Below are positions 56,508 through 64,000 of a stretch of 64,000 nt of DNA, one piece after another. The translations under genes were made by a program, and so were the position numbers. This stretch comes from CAIVAT01 sp049317265. Its GTDB lineage: Bacteria; Bacteroidota; Bacteroidia; Bacteroidales; FEN-979. Each line of letters opens with the position of its first letter. Within the stretch, counting starts at the first letter, position 1. The notes under the pieces are model-generated. The model was not told the origin of the DNA. It searched no databases and worked only from the letters and a program-made list of their open reading frames with translations. The DNA lies in the NCBI GenBank assembly GCA_049317265.1, contig JBMOIP010000009.1, positions 47,234 through 111,233 of the forward strand, read 5' to 3'.

Positions 56508-58115
56508 TTACTTGTTCTTGAATTTGGCTCGGATCCGTTTGTCGATGGCTACGATGCATTCACGCCGGGGAATGATCACTGAAACACCGTTGTAGGCAAG
56601 TTCCTCTTTCATGATGGCCACATTTTCATCATGGTATTTCTTCAGCGGTTTCAGTACACGGATGTGTGCCTCTTCAACACCAAGGCCCTTGCAGATCTCC
56701 TCGATTTTCCCAAAACCCGGTGAATCCTGTCCTCCGGTCATGGCGGTAGTGCCATTGTCAAGAATCATAATCGTGATAGGCGACTTATCGTTGATTGCAT
56801 CGAGGAGGCCGGTCATCCCAGAGTGTGTAAAGGTTGAATCACCGATAACAGCAACGGAAGGGATCAGTCCTGCATCGGCAGCACCTTTGGCCATGGTAAT
56901 GGAGGCGCCCATGTCGACACATGAATTGATCGCTTCATAGGGTTTCAAGGCGCCGAGCGTATAGCAGCCAATGTCGGAAAACACCCGTCCGTTGGATAAT
57001 GCGCTGAGTGTTTCACTCAATGCATAGTAGGAGTCAATGTGCGGACAACCGCTGCAAAGGGAAGGAGGTCTGCCAACAACCAGTTCGGGCACCGGCAAGC
57101 CATAAGTGTCGGCTTTTCCAAGGGCGACAGCAATGAGGTTGGGGTTCAGTTCGCCGTCGCGGGGAAGGGTTCCGTCGAGGCGCCCTTTGATTTTCAATCC
57201 CCGTCCAAGGTAACCCTTGAGCAATTCTTCGATAATGGGGTAACCATCCTCGATCACCAGGATTTCATCACATTCATCGGCCATCTTCTCAACCAGGTTC
57301 CGGGGCATCGGGTACTGACCGATCTTGAGAACAGGATTTGGAACGTGACGGTCGCTGAAGTTCTCCATCAGGTAGTTGTAGGCAATACCGCAAACAATGA
57401 TCCCCAGTGACTTATCCGGTCCGTCGATGTATTTATTGAAGGGCGACGACTCCGATTCACTGATAAATGCAGAGTGATCCCTTAACAGGTTTTTATAACG
57501 TTTGCGTGCAATATTGGGCAGCAATACAAACTGGCGGAGATCAGTCGGCATCTTCAATTCGTTTTGCTTCCTGATTTCCGTCCTTCGTGTTACCCCCGAA
57601 CGGGAATGTGCCATGCGTGTTGTGATACGCATGAGAACCGGAACCCTGTACTTCTCAGAGAAGTCATAACCATAATGAACCATGTCATAGGCCTCCTGCT
57701 GATCGCTTGGTTCCAGGATCGGAACAAGGGCAAACTTTCCATAGAACCTGGAATCCTGCTCATTTTGGGAAGAGTGCATCGAGGGATCATCTGCCGAGAC
57801 CACCAGCAAACCGCCATTCGCCCCTGTGATGGCAGAATTGATGAACGGATCGGCAGCCACATTCAGGCCGACATGTTTCATGCAAACCATGGCCCGTTTG
57901 CCTGCATACGACATGCCCAATGCCGATTCCATGGCTGTTTTTTCATTGGTCGACCAGTTTGAATGGACGTGGTTTTCGTGCGCAAATTTGGAATTCTGCA
58001 CAAATTCGGTGATTTCAGTGGAAGGAGTTCCCGGATAGGCGTAGATGCCGGATAAACCGGCGTCAAGGGCTGCCTGTGCAATGGCTTCATCCCCCAATAA
58101 CAATAACTTCTGCAT
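56508..58115 (-). CDS. iorA: Indolepyruvate:ferredoxin oxidoreductase, alpha subunit without ferredoxin domain
   Basis: 535 residues from the ATG at 58115 (MQKLLLLGDEAIAQAALDAG). The TTG at 58148 lies in a promoter box and is rejected. YAYPGTPSTEITEF, the CSGCPH loop and IGDSTFTHSGMTGLLDAIND with LDNGTTAMTGGQ are the IorA PYR and TPP domains. Archaeal IorA runs to about 600-650 residues and ends in a 2x[4Fe-4S] ferredoxin domain; this protein stops after RRECIVAIDKRIRAKFKNK and has no such cysteine cluster. The shorter form seems common in Bacteroidota. Confidence 0.88.
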   Translation of the reverse strand: MQKLLLLGDEAIAQAALDAGLSGIYAYPGTPSTEITEFVQNSKFAHENHVHSNWSTNEKTAMESALGMSYAGKRAMVCMKHVGLNVAADPFINSAITGANGGLLVVSADDPSMHSSQNEQDSRFYGKFALVPILEPSDQQEAYDMVHYGYDFSEKYRVPVLMRITTRMAHSRSGVTRRTEIRKQNELKMPTDLRQFVLLPNIARKRYKNLLRDHSAFISESESSPFNKYIDGPDKSLGIIVCGIAYNYLMENFSDRHVPNPVLKIGQYPMPRNLVEKMADECDEILVIEDGYPIIEELLKGYLGRGLKIKGRLDGTLPRDGELNPNLIAVALGKADTYGLPVPELVVGRPPSLCSGCPHIDSYYALSETLSALSNGRVFSDIGCYTLGALKPYEAINSCVDMGASITMAKGAADAGLIPSVAVIGDSTFTHSGMTGLLDAINDKSPITIMILDNGTTAMTGGQDSPGFGKIEEICKGLGVEEAHIRVLKPLKKYHDENVAIMKEELAYNGVSVIIPRRECIVAIDKRIRAKFKNK

Positions 58116-58145
58116 AGCTGGATTTAAAAGGTAACTGAACCTTGA

Positions 58146-58153
58146 CAAAAATA
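58146..58153 (-). promoter_or_regulatory. -7 box for iorA-iorB
   Basis: The - strand reads TATTTTTG, 30 bases before the iorA ATG at 58115. It overlaps the alternative TTG start at 58148, so the shorter protein is supported. Confidence 0.5.
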
Positions 58154-58221
58154 AGAATATTTTTCCAATAGCCGGTTTCCGGTCAACCGTGTTTTCGTTT
58201 TTTTTACCCGATGTTTATAAT

Positions 58222-58229
58222 TACTTTTG
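58222..58229 (+). promoter_or_regulatory. -7 box for the TonB receptor-DeoC-like pair
   Basis: TACTTTTG (TAnnTTTG), 32 bases before the ATG at 58262. It is divergent from the iorA promoter in the 146-base gap. Confidence 0.5.
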
Positions 58230-58261
58230 CCCCTTAGACCCGACTCAATGACCATCTGTGT

Positions 58262-60541
58262 ATGAAGCTTAATAAAGGATTCTCTCAACTTCTGCTCCTT
58301 GCTGCCCTGCTACTGCTTTTCCGTTCACAAAATTTTGCCCAGACAGGATCGATCCGCGGGTTTATTTATGAACAGGAAACCGGCGAACCTGTATTGTTTA
58401 CCAACGTCTATCTCTATAAAACATCCATTGGTGCACCTACGGATGCCAACGGCTATTTTGCCATCACCAAAATTCCACCCGGGCAATATTTCCTCATGGT
58501 CACCTATGTTGGCTTTGACACATTAAAGCTGCCTGTCACCGTTAAGGCCAATGATTTGCAGACCAAAAAACTATACCTTATCAAATCAACAGTTCAGCTG
58601 GATGAAGTCAATATTTCTGCGGCCCGCCAGGACAAGGTGCGGGAAACGCAAACCAGTATCATCAAAATAACGCCGAAAGAGATCCAGTCGATGCCTTCCA
58701 TCGGCGGACAGCCCGACCTGGCCCAATACCTTCAGGTCCTGCCCGGTGTGATCTTCTCGGGCGACCAGGGAGGACAACTCTATATCCGCGGAGGCCCCCC
58801 GATCCAGAACAAGGTATTGTATGACGGCATGATCGTTTACAATCCATTCCATTCCATCGGCTTGTTCTCTGTTTTTGATGTGGATATCCTTAAGAATGTG
58901 GATGTTTACACCGGGGGATTTGGTGCCGAATATGGTGGCCGCCTCTCCTCCGTGATGGATGTGACCACCCGTGACGGGAACAAGAACCGTATCGCCGGTA
59001 AATTTGACATAAGCACTTTCGGTGCCAAGGCGCTCCTGGAAGGACCGATTCACAAACAAAAAAACGAAGATGATGCTTCTGCCACCTTCCTGCTGTCGGT
59101 TAAAAATTCATACCTCGAGCAATCAAGCAAGGTATTCTACAAGTATATTGATGAGAACGGCCTCCCATACAACTACCTGGATATCTATGGTAAAATTGCA
59201 ATTAATGCCCCAAACGGGAGCAAGGTAAATGTTTTCGGATTCAACTTCTCCGACCAGGTTAACTATAAGGTTCTGCAGAACTACCGGTGGGATTCATATG
59301 GCGGCGGTTTGACTTTTCTTGCAATTCCCGGTAAAAGTTCAGTGTTGATTGAAGGCAACTTCGCCTATTCCACTTACAAAGTTGTGTTGCAGGAGCTGAA
59401 TAAACCAGCCAGATCAAGTTCAATTGCCGGGTTCAACGGCGGTTTGAATTTCACCTATTTCTTCGGACGTGATGCCTTAAAATACGGATTGGAACTCTCC
59501 GGCTATAAAACCACCCTCGATTTTTTCAACATCGTGAACCGCAGAATTGACCTGACACAAAATTCAACGGAAGCTTCCTTGTTTGCAAAGTATAAATGGA
59601 TGCCGGGAAAACTCATCTTTGAACCCGGGTTCAGGTTTGAGTACTATGCTTCCATTTCTGCCGCTGCGCTGGAACCCCGCATTGCCATCAAATACAATCT
59701 CTTGAAGAATTTCCGCATTAAAATGGCTGCAGGCATGTATTCCCAAAACCTTATCAGTACCACATACGACAAAGACGTTGTGAACCTCTTTTATGGGTTC
59801 ATCTCCAGCCCCACCAACAAATTACAGAAATGCAACCAGGTAGTTCTGGGAACTGAATGGGATATCCTGCCTAACCTTTCACTGAATGTTGAAGGGTATT
59901 ATAAATACTATCCCAGGCTTACAACCCTGAACCGGAACAAGCTTTATGAGGATTCCCAGGAGAATGCAAAAATTCCTGACTATTACAAAAAAGACTTTGT
60001 GTATGAAACCGGTGATGCTGAAGGTGTTGATGTTTCGGTAAAATATGACTGGAAAAAAATCCATTTCTGGGTTACCTATTCGCTCGGGTTCATCCACCGG
60101 AACGACACTAAATATGATTTTGTCCCGCCCTACGACCGCAGGCATAACCTGAATGTCGTATCCACCTTTAACTGGGGGAAAAAGAATGACTGGGAATTTG
60201 ATGTAAGGTACAATTACGGATCCGGATTTCCCTTTACGCAAACGGCCGGATTTTATGAGCAATTAAACTTTTCCAATGTTGGTTCAGAATACACCACCCA
60301 GAATGGAACACTGGGCATTCTCTATTCCGATTATGATGAAGGAAGACTCCCTTATTACAGCCGGCTGGATTTAAACCTTAAAAAGAGCTTCTGGCTTGGG
60401 AAAACAGCCAAACTCGACATCAACGTGAGTGTGACCAATGCCCTGAACCAGCAAAACATCTTCTATTTTGACCGGGTTTCCTACACAAGGATTGACCAGA
60501 TGCCATTAATGCCCAGCCTTGGCCTGAGTTTTAGTTTCTAA
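58262..60541 (+). CDS. TonB-dependent receptor with carboxypeptidase-like domain
   Basis: 759 residues with a signal peptide (LLLAALLLLFRSQNFAQ). A CarboxypepD_reg domain (GSIRGFIYEQETGEPVLFTN) leads to a plug (PSIGGQPDLAQYLQVLPGVI, GGQLYIRGGPPIQNKVLYDG, VYTGGFGAEYGGRLSSVMDV) and a barrel that ends LGLSFSF. The plug style (QYLQVLPGV ... YIRGG) is common in Bacteroidota receptors without SusD. The ligand is unknown. The DeoC-like gene begins 13 bases downstream. Confidence 0.9.
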   Translation: MKLNKGFSQLLLLAALLLLFRSQNFAQTGSIRGFIYEQETGEPVLFTNVYLYKTSIGAPTDANGYFAITKIPPGQYFLMVTYVGFDTLKLPVTVKANDLQTKKLYLIKSTVQLDEVNISAARQDKVRETQTSIIKITPKEIQSMPSIGGQPDLAQYLQVLPGVIFSGDQGGQLYIRGGPPIQNKVLYDGMIVYNPFHSIGLFSVFDVDILKNVDVYTGGFGAEYGGRLSSVMDVTTRDGNKNRIAGKFDISTFGAKALLEGPIHKQKNEDDASATFLLSVKNSYLEQSSKVFYKYIDENGLPYNYLDIYGKIAINAPNGSKVNVFGFNFSDQVNYKVLQNYRWDSYGGGLTFLAIPGKSSVLIEGNFAYSTYKVVLQELNKPARSSSIAGFNGGLNFTYFFGRDALKYGLELSGYKTTLDFFNIVNRRIDLTQNSTEASLFAKYKWMPGKLIFEPGFRFEYYASISAAALEPRIAIKYNLLKNFRIKMAAGMYSQNLISTTYDKDVVNLFYGFISSPTNKLQKCNQVVLGTEWDILPNLSLNVEGYYKYYPRLTTLNRNKLYEDSQENAKIPDYYKKDFVYETGDAEGVDVSVKYDWKKIHFWVTYSLGFIHRNDTKYDFVPPYDRRHNLNVVSTFNWGKKNDWEFDVRYNYGSGFPFTQTAGFYEQLNFSNVGSEYTTQNGTLGILYSDYDEGRLPYYSRLDLNLKKSFWLGKTAKLDINVSVTNALNQQNIFYFDRVSYTRIDQMPLMPSLGLSFSF

Positions 60542-60554
60542 ATCAACACGGCCA

Positions 60555-61397
60555 ATGTTTATTTTTTCTTTGCTCTCTGGAATTGCGTTTGACCGGATTT
60601 CTGATGATCTCCGGATCATTCTTGAAAATGGTCGTCCCGGTGCAAGCAGCAAAGAATTACTGCGTACCTACATTTCATTTTTGGATCTCACGTTTACTTC
60701 AGGTTCAGAGGACTCGTCCGGGGTAAAGTTGCTTTGTGACAAAATGAACCTGCTCAATGAAAAAGGAGCCCGTTTACCAGCGGCTGTTTGCGTGTATCCG
60801 GCATTTGTTGCCCTCGCCAAACATGCTTTGATGGAGACCCCGGTCAAGGTCGCAGCATTTGCAGGAGCCAATCATGGAGTGATGCCCCGTTCTGTGAAAA
60901 TGGAGGAGATCCGCTTTGCCGCCGGCGAAGGGGCTGATGAAGTTGAGGTTCCTCTTTCCCATGAAACTTTCCTGGCCGGAGAATACCACAAACTATTCCG
61001 CGAACTTGACACCATGCGCGAACATGCAGGAAGGCTGACACTCAAGGTAATCCTGGAGACCAACGGCCTTAACACCCTTGAAATTGTTGCAAAATCGTGT
61101 GAAATAGCCATTGAAGCGGGGGCCGATTTCATCTGTGCCGGTTCTGCCGGCAATGGCCTTCCGGTGAACATGGAATCAATTTTCGTCATCCTCCAGGTTA
61201 TCAGGGAGCACCATCGGAAGACCGGAAAAAAGATCGGAATCAAAACATGGAGCATCCATTCGGATTTGTCAGTTTTCCCCGACTACCTTTTCCTTGTTAA
61301 GGAGGTCCTCGGAGAAGATTGGTTAAACCCCGGCCTGTGCAGGTTCGGAACATCTGTGTTATCCGGGCCTGATATCGAAAAACTTTTATACATTTGA
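60555..61397 (+). CDS. DeoC-like protein lacking the Schiff-base lysine
   Basis: 280 residues that align with deoxyribose-phosphate aldolase along most of their length: FLDLTFTSGSED, AAVCVYPAFVALAKHAL, VKVAAFAGANHGVMP, GADEVEVPLS, LTLKVILETNGL and LCRFGTSVLSG. In E. coli DeoC, Lys167 (ADFIKTSTGK) forms the Schiff base; here the segment is ADFICAGSAGNG with Cys194. Asp102 is Glu131, while the second lysine (Lys201) is kept as Lys230 in IGIKTWSIHS, though PAGG is lost. It is likely not a normal DERA; a changed lyase or a regulator are possible. Confidence 0.75.
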   Translation: MFIFSLLSGIAFDRISDDLRIILENGRPGASSKELLRTYISFLDLTFTSGSEDSSGVKLLCDKMNLLNEKGARLPAAVCVYPAFVALAKHALMETPVKVAAFAGANHGVMPRSVKMEEIRFAAGEGADEVEVPLSHETFLAGEYHKLFRELDTMREHAGRLTLKVILETNGLNTLEIVAKSCEIAIEAGADFICAGSAGNGLPVNMESIFVILQVIREHHRKTGKKIGIKTWSIHSDLSVFPDYLFLVKEVLGEDWLNPGLCRFGTSVLSGPDIEKLLYI

Positions 61398-61461
61398 ATT
61401 TAAAACCAACAACCCGGCTTCTCGCCAGATTGAGAGGCATTTCCACGTAAAACCTGATACC

Positions 61462-61878
61462 ATGAAAAAACAAATCGTATTGAACGCCATCATCCTGCTG
61501 ACCCTGGCGTTTGTTGTGACCAGCTGCGCCAAGGATTCGACGACCACCACCGACAGTGGAACCCGTGCAGCATTTCTAGGGAAATGGAGTGTAAGTGAAT
61601 CGTGGACCAAACTTGCCTATGAGGTAACCATCGTGGCCGACCCCAACTCCACGAATGGTGTGTTTATCTATCAGTTTGGAAATACAGGTTCTACCAGCAA
61701 TCCAGCAAGTGCAGTGGTAAACGGCACCTCCATCGTGCTTGATGCCGACCAGACTATCGGCGATGGCATTACGATCAACGGGTCCGGTAATTTATCAGGA
61801 ACAAAGATCAACTGGAATTACACGCTTTTGGACGGGGCAACGCTTTACCACGCTGTCGCTATTTATACCAAGCAGTAA
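61462..61878 (+). CDS. Small lipocalin-like lipoprotein
   Basis: 138 residues. Signal and lipobox: LTLAFVVTSCAKDS, lipidated at Cys. FLGKWSVSESW at the start of the body and repeated short beta-strands fit a lipocalin-like fold of Bacteroidota lipoproteins (GxW motif). No ligand or partner is evident. It converges with the DUF4296 gene, with one base between the stops. Confidence 0.6.
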   Translation: MKKQIVLNAIILLTLAFVVTSCAKDSTTTTDSGTRAAFLGKWSVSESWTKLAYEVTIVADPNSTNGVFIYQFGNTGSTSNPASAVVNGTSIVLDADQTIGDGITINGSGNLSGTKINWNYTLLDGATLYHAVAIYTKQ

Positions 61879-61879
61879 A

Positions 61880-62260
61880 TCACTTTGATCCGGAGAAACG
61901 TTTCTGGCGGTTTTCAATCATCAAGATAACCTTCTCATACATTTTGGCATAGTTCTCGGGATTCTGGCGATAGAATTTCAGGCTTTGATCATACCTTTCC
62001 CGTGTTATATGGTATTTGCGAAAAATGCCCTGGTAGTAATACTCCGGGTTGTTTTTTGCCTCGAGTCCCTCGTTGCGGTGGAGCAGCATGGCGCCTTCCA
62101 CTGTATGCACGTCTGCCAGGATCAGCACCATTTTTTCGGGTAAAATCACAGAATCAGCAGAAATCCGGCCCTGGACATCAGGCATCTCCTTCTTTCCTCC
62201 GCATGCAGCCACCATGGCACACAACAAAATAAACACCAGTAATCGTGAAACGGGTATCAT
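61880..62260 (-). CDS. DUF4296 lipoprotein
   Basis: 126 residues with lipobox AMVAACGGKK. VILPEKMVLILADVHTVEGA followed by a helical part (YYQGIFRKYHITRERYDQSL, YAKMYEKVILMIE) matches DUF4296, a small Bacteroidota lipoprotein family of unknown role. Its ATG overlaps the stop of the OmpH-like gene (ATGA), so the two are probably made together. Confidence 0.8.
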   Translation of the reverse strand: MIPVSRLLVFILLCAMVAACGGKKEMPDVQGRISADSVILPEKMVLILADVHTVEGAMLLHRNEGLEAKNNPEYYYQGIFRKYHITRERYDQSLKFYRQNPENYAKMYEKVILMIENRQKRFSGSK

Positions 62261-62967
62261 TTTTTCCGCTGCTGATACTCCTTGTTAAGTTCCTCCAATA
62301 CCGAACTGGTGATATCAAGCGTATCGTTTGAAACCAGGATCTCACCACCGGCCTTGTAACCCATGATATAATCGAAATGGTACTGCCGGTTGAAGCGCTT
62401 GAGAAAAGTGGTCACACTATCGACCAGCCGCATATTCATATTCATCTCCTGTTCGGCAATCTGCTGGGTATAGTGATCTTTTTTCTGCATCAGCGCCTGC
62501 TGCTTCTGCATCAGTTGCTCATAAATAGCCTTTGCCTTATCTTCAGGAATGGCATTTACCGACATCTTCTGCTGGAACTCATTGGCCTCCTTTTCAAGTG
62601 CGGCCTGCTCTGCAAGGACTTCGGTCTGCAGCCGTTTCCCGGTACCTTCAAGGTCCTTCCTGAGAAGTTTCACATATTCATAATGGGTGTTGATGCTGTC
62701 GATGTTGACAAACACGACGGAGAGTTGCTTTCCCGAAGTTTTCTGGAGGGTAAGGGGGACTGATGCAACGTGTTTGTCACGACCTGTGAAATAGAGGATG
62801 TAGAGCACAACCAGTCCCACAAGCAGGATAAGCCCGAGAACCGTGTTGAAATTGAAGGTAAAAAATGGCGATTTACTGGTTACTTGCTCTGCTACCGGTT
62901 GTTGACTATCATAACGGGTTTCAGCTTCCTGAACTGGTTCAGGGATCTCAATGTTCTCTTCTTGCAT
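62257..62967 (-). CDS. OmpH/Skp-like membrane-anchored protein
   Basis: 236 residues. A hydrophilic N-terminus of about 38 residues precedes a single membrane helix (TVLGLILLVGLVVLYILYF). After it come SVVFVNIDSINTHYEYVKLL and a long coiled coil (about 95-185, rich in Gln, Glu and Lys), then YHFDYIMGYKAGGEILVSND, the Skp/OmpH pattern. It probably acts as a periplasmic chaperone for outer membrane proteins. Unlike E. coli Skp it is anchored by an inner helix and not released. Confidence 0.8.
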   Translation of the reverse strand: MQEENIEIPEPVQEAETRYDSQQPVAEQVTSKSPFFTFNFNTVLGLILLVGLVVLYILYFTGRDKHVASVPLTLQKTSGKQLSVVFVNIDSINTHYEYVKLLRKDLEGTGKRLQTEVLAEQAALEKEANEFQQKMSVNAIPEDKAKAIYEQLMQKQQALMQKKDHYTQQIAEQEMNMNMRLVDSVTTFLKRFNRQYHFDYIMGYKAGGEILVSNDTLDITSSVLEELNKEYQQRKK

Positions 62968-62977
62968 GGTTAATGGA

Positions 62978-64000
62978 TTAGTTTCCTAGTTCTGACATGA
63001 ATTTAATACGCATAAGCCTGATCTCCTCCTCCGTGAACTCATCTTCACCCAGGTCTTTCAGGGCATCTTCAATGGAGTCGGATTCAGCCTTGCGGAAGTA
63101 CTCAAAAATCTCTTCCTGATGATAAGGATCAACGAATTCGTCGATGTAATACTTGATGTCAATCTTTGTTCCGGAGCCAACGATGCTCTCCATTTCGATG
63201 ATCAACTCGTCGAAACTAAGGTTTTTGGCGAGGGCAATATCCTCAAGTGCAACTTTGCGGTCGATGCTCTGGATGATAAAAACCTTGATCCCCGACTTGT
63301 TCACCACTGATTTGACCACCATATCCATCGGGCGGATGATCTCATTTTCCTCTACATACTCCTTGATCAGTGTAAGAAAGGGTTTGCCGTATTTTAATGC
63401 TTTTCCTGAGCCAACTCCCGTAATCTGTTTCAGTTCTTCAACGGTTACGGGGTACTGAATGGCCATATCCTCCAGCGAAGGATCCTGGAAAATGACGAAG
63501 GGCGGCAGTTTCTCTTTTCGGGCAATCTCTTTTCGGAGGTCTTTCAGCAGGGCGAATAGGGTTTTATCCGCCGTACTGCTTTTGGATCCCAGGGCTTCAA
63601 AAAGCTCCTCCTCCTCCGGATTTTCAAAATCATGGTCATCAACAAGCATCACGGAGTGAGGACTTTTCAGGAACTGAGTTCCTTCCGGGCTGATCTTAAG
63701 CAGGCCATAATTCTCTATGTCCTTGGTCAGCAGTCGTTCAATCAGTGTCTGACGGATCACGGCATTCCAGAATTTTTCATCCCGGTCGGCTCCTTTACCA
63801 AACACCTCAAGTTTGTTGTGCTTATATGATTTTATTGTTGCTGCACTTTTACCAAGGATAATATTGATAATGTGCTTGTTTTTAAACTGCTGCTTGACAG
63901 CAATTACGGTTTCAAGGACAAGCTGAACATATTGCTTTCCTTCAAATTTTTTCTTTGGATGCATACAGTTGTCGCAGTTCTGACAATTATCTTCAGTGTA
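62978..64000 (-). CDS. recQ: ATP-dependent DNA helicase RecQ, C-terminal part (gene continues beyond the window)
   Basis: The frame is open to the last base; the final 36 bases encode YTEDNCQNCDNC, the end of the RecQ zinc-binding cluster, so the ATG at 63964 is internal. Downstream are the RQC winged-helix domain (HIINIILGKSAATIKSYKHN), an HRDC domain (about residues 130-210 of the visible part; LPPFVIFQDPSLEDMAIQYP) and a C-terminal HTH-like region. The helicase core itself lies outside. RecQ unwinds recombination intermediates. Confidence 0.9.
   Translation of the reverse strand, partial: YTEDNCQNCDNCMHPKKKFEGKQYVQLVLETVIAVKQQFKNKHIINIILGKSAATIKSYKHNKLEVFGKGADRDEKFWNAVIRQTLIERLLTKDIENYGLLKISPEGTQFLKSPHSVMLVDDHDFENPEEEELFEALGSKSSTADKTLFALLKDLRKEIARKEKLPPFVIFQDPSLEDMAIQYPVTVEELKQITGVGSGKALKYGKPFLTLIKEYVEENEIIRPMDMVVKSVVNKSGIKVFIIQSIDRKVALEDIALAKNLSFDELIIEMESIVGSGTKIDIKYYIDEFVDPYHQEEIFEYFRKAESDSIEDALKDLGEDEFTEEEIRLMRIKFMSELGN

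Overview
The window comes from a Bacteroidota chromosome, most likely order Bacteroidales. Evidence: a SusC/SusD pair, four secreted proteins with type IX secretion (T9SS) type A tails, TonB receptors with carboxypeptidase-like N-terminal domains, promoter -7 boxes of the TAnnTTTG type, a DUF4296 protein, a serine palmitoyltransferase operon, and almost no Shine-Dalgarno signals. No phage, integrase, CRISPR array, tRNA or rRNA gene was seen. The DNA reads as core chromosome, but the spaces between genes are unusually rich in small repeats.

Layout. 1-4.5 kb (+): end of hemD, rnpA, yidD, an S41 protease, cytidine deaminase and a ChaN-like protein. 4.5-14.5 kb (-): GtrA, M28 peptidase, an MnmA-type thiouridylase, C69 dipeptidase, an outer membrane protein and a large T9SS cargo protein. 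14.5-22.2 kb: a small T9SS protein, arginine deiminase (-), an S9 peptidase, an ABC exporter and an unknown protein with three tandem repeats. 22.3-33.7 kb (-): ornithine aminotransferase, a T9SS protein, a TonB receptor, a UbiD decarboxylase, the cytochrome c maturation genes ccmB-C-D-E and another T9SS protein. 34-44.8 kb (+): an LptF/G permease, two glycosyltransferases, EttA, a WbuC cupin, HisRS, a histidine ammonia-lyase-like enzyme and three small membrane proteins. 45-51.4 kb (+): SusC, SusD and an outer membrane barrel. 51.3-58.1 kb (-): a probable sphingolipid operon (serine palmitoyltransferase, two related GNAT-like acyltransferases and a reductase), then indolepyruvate oxidoreductase IorAB. 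58.3-64 kb: a TonB receptor, a DeoC-like protein without its catalytic lysine, a lipoprotein, then (-) DUF4296, an OmpH-like protein and the C-terminal part of RecQ.

Metabolic picture (inference): secreted and periplasmic peptidases (S41, M28, C69, S9) together with arginine deiminase, ornithine aminotransferase, a HAL-type lyase and indolepyruvate:ferredoxin oxidoreductase suggest a peptide- and amino-acid-using life. The ccm genes and the UbiD decarboxylase (possibly for menaquinone) indicate a respiratory chain with c-type cytochromes.

Most interesting: (1) REP-like 22-bp palindromes with a 5' GTAG whose TAG is the stop codon of yidD and of ettA; (2) arrays of 8-bp units fitting YYGTYYRC that begin at or just past stop codons, those after mnmA and ettA having the same unit and the same orientation relative to the gene; (3) a MITE-like element of about 288 bp in two copies, one between ccmC and ccmD; (4) a sphingolipid operon with duplicated acyltransferase genes; (5) enzymes with altered key residues: a DeoC homologue with Lys to Cys, a HAL with Ala-Cys-Gly instead of Ala-Ser-Gly, an MnmA without the catalytic Cys, CcmE of the CxxxY type, and IorA without its ferredoxin domain.
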